DNA of 64,000 nucleotides from contig NZ_JAJIWO010000005.1 of assembly GCF_020880695.1 (NCBI RefSeq), positions 124,001 to 188,000 on the forward strand, written 5' to 3'. The first letter of the stretch is position 1, and every line of letters starts with the position of its first letter. The position numbers were made by a program, and so were the translations under genes. The DNA comes from Mucilaginibacter sp. UR6-11. Lineage in GTDB: Bacteria; Bacteroidota; Bacteroidia; Sphingobacteriales; Sphingobacteriaceae. The notes beneath the pieces are model-generated. The model was not told where the DNA came from. It worked only from the letters and a program-made list of their open reading frames with translations, and ran no database searches. Below, piece by piece: positions 63,444 through 64,000 of the stretch.

Positions 63444-64000
63444 ATGAAATTAAAATTAACGGCTTTTATAGCCGCCTGGCTTACTATTGCCGCAACTTTT
63501 GGCTACGCCCAAACTTTTAAAATAGCCGGTAAGATAAAACACGGCGACGGCGCAACGATATACCTGAATACCGCTGCAGATTCCATATTGGTAAAAACGG
63601 CACTTGCTGATAGCGCGGGCGGCTTTGTATTTGAACATCAAAAACAGGGACGTTATAAGCTGACGGTAAGCAGTGTGGGCTTTCAAACCTATCATAGCGG
63701 GATTATCCGGTTAGACAGTAATAAGTTACTGTCAATAACGCTTGTGCCCAACGCCGTCGGTTTAAATGCAGTTACTATTAATGCCCAAAAGCCGTTGGTA
63801 GAGCATCGGATTGACCGGACCGTGGTTAATGTGGACGCGCTGATCAGCAATACCGGGTCGACTGCGCTTGACGTGTTGGAAAAGTCGCCGGGCGTAATTG
63901 TTGACGAAAACGGCGCCATCAGCCTGAAGGGCAAAAGCGTTAAGATCTTTATTGATGATAAGCCCACTTACTTATCCGGTGCGGAGCTTGAGAGTTACCT
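63444..64000 (+). CDS. Outer-membrane TonB-dependent receptor family protein, N-terminal part (cut by window end)
   Basis: A protein starting at ATG 63444 and open to the window edge (185 complete codons visible). The signal peptide is LTAFIAAWLTIAATFGYAQ. A carboxypeptidase-regulatory-like domain follows (DSAGGFVFEHQKQGRYKLTVSSVGFQTYHSG), and then a plug-domain start (VNVDALISNTGSTALDVLEKSPGVIVDENGAISLKGKSVKIFIDDKPTYLSG). This is the outer-membrane beta-barrel family common in Bacteroidota. It is 19 bases after blaR1 and probably under the same control. Confidence 0.9.
   Translation, partial: MKLKLTAFIAAWLTIAATFGYAQTFKIAGKIKHGDGATIYLNTAADSILVKTALADSAGGFVFEHQKQGRYKLTVSSVGFQTYHSGIIRLDSNKLLSITLVPNAVGLNAVTINAQKPLVEHRIDRTVVNVDALISNTGSTALDVLEKSPGVIVDENGAISLKGKSVKIFIDDKPTYLSGAELESY

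Noticed and set aside
1..64000. tRNA, rRNA, CRISPR arrays, prophage and IS elements
   Set aside because: I looked in the intergenic regions for these and saw none; without tRNAscan or similar tools I cannot rule out a missed small RNA.

Overview
The window is a stretch of chromosome from a member of the Bacteroidota, most likely a Sphingobacteriaceae relative of Mucilaginibacter or Pedobacter. The evidence is the gene set (SusC-type outer-membrane receptor start, GH92 and GH20 glycosidases, DUF4251, DUF4199, BatA-like protein, biosynthetic arginine decarboxylase of about 464 residues, GH3-like protein), A/T-rich leaders without clear Shine-Dalgarno sequences, and promoters of the form TTG-N20-TAnnTTTG before trxB, rplU and an arsR-like gene. 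The species call is an inference. I saw no rRNA, tRNA, CRISPR array, phage or transposase gene.

Layout. 1-1540: tail of a lipid or polyketide-type cluster (ketosynthase, acyl carrier protein, phosphopantetheinyl transferase, translationally overlapped). 1560-6200: small lipoprotein and membrane genes, a histone H1-like protein, alanine dehydrogenase with an operator-like repeat, and a 2OG-Fe(II) oxygenase. 6390-8900: a sodium/solute symporter and myo-inositol oxygenase. 8950-12820 (minus): an operon of a Tat-exported TIM-barrel-like protein and a GH92 enzyme whose expected catalytic Glu is Gln. 13010-19290 (minus): TonB-like protein, polyprenyl synthase, RNase R, fused peptide ABC ATPases, PolB-like exonuclease. 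19400-22050: a PAS sensor kinase divergent from a receiver-only regulator and an SSB. 22050-28600: a lipoprotein, arginine decarboxylase, and a compact ethanolamine module (permease, EutB, EutC). 28700-34070: HtpG and a small partner, FMN reductase, thioredoxin reductase. 34200-42000: GH20-PA14 hexosaminidase, BatA-like protein, and a dihydroorotase homologue that has lost its metal ligands. 42090-51550 (mostly minus): RseP, DXR, GH3-like protein, two glycosyltransferases, an ECF sigma factor with a membrane partner. 51600-58130: symporter, TPR protein, L21 and an unusually long L27, a GH99-like protein, an MBL-fold protein. 58260-64000: ArsR/SRPBCC/DoxX/DUF4256 cluster, HopJ-like protein, BlaI/BlaR1 pair and the start of an outer-membrane receptor.

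The most notable items that standard gene calling would miss are (i) a 215-bp intergenic element present twice in opposite orientation (32806-33020 and 61116-61330), built around clusters of TGATCC; (ii) short tandem repeats with 7- or 8-bp units ending 5-8 nt before start codons at four loci, two of which share the same octamer family; (iii) the Glu-to-Gln change in the GH92 enzyme; (iv) the metal-site-less dihydroorotase; and (v) clear operator candidates at the arsR-like and blaI-like genes. All functions are read from sequence by eye; no database search was run.
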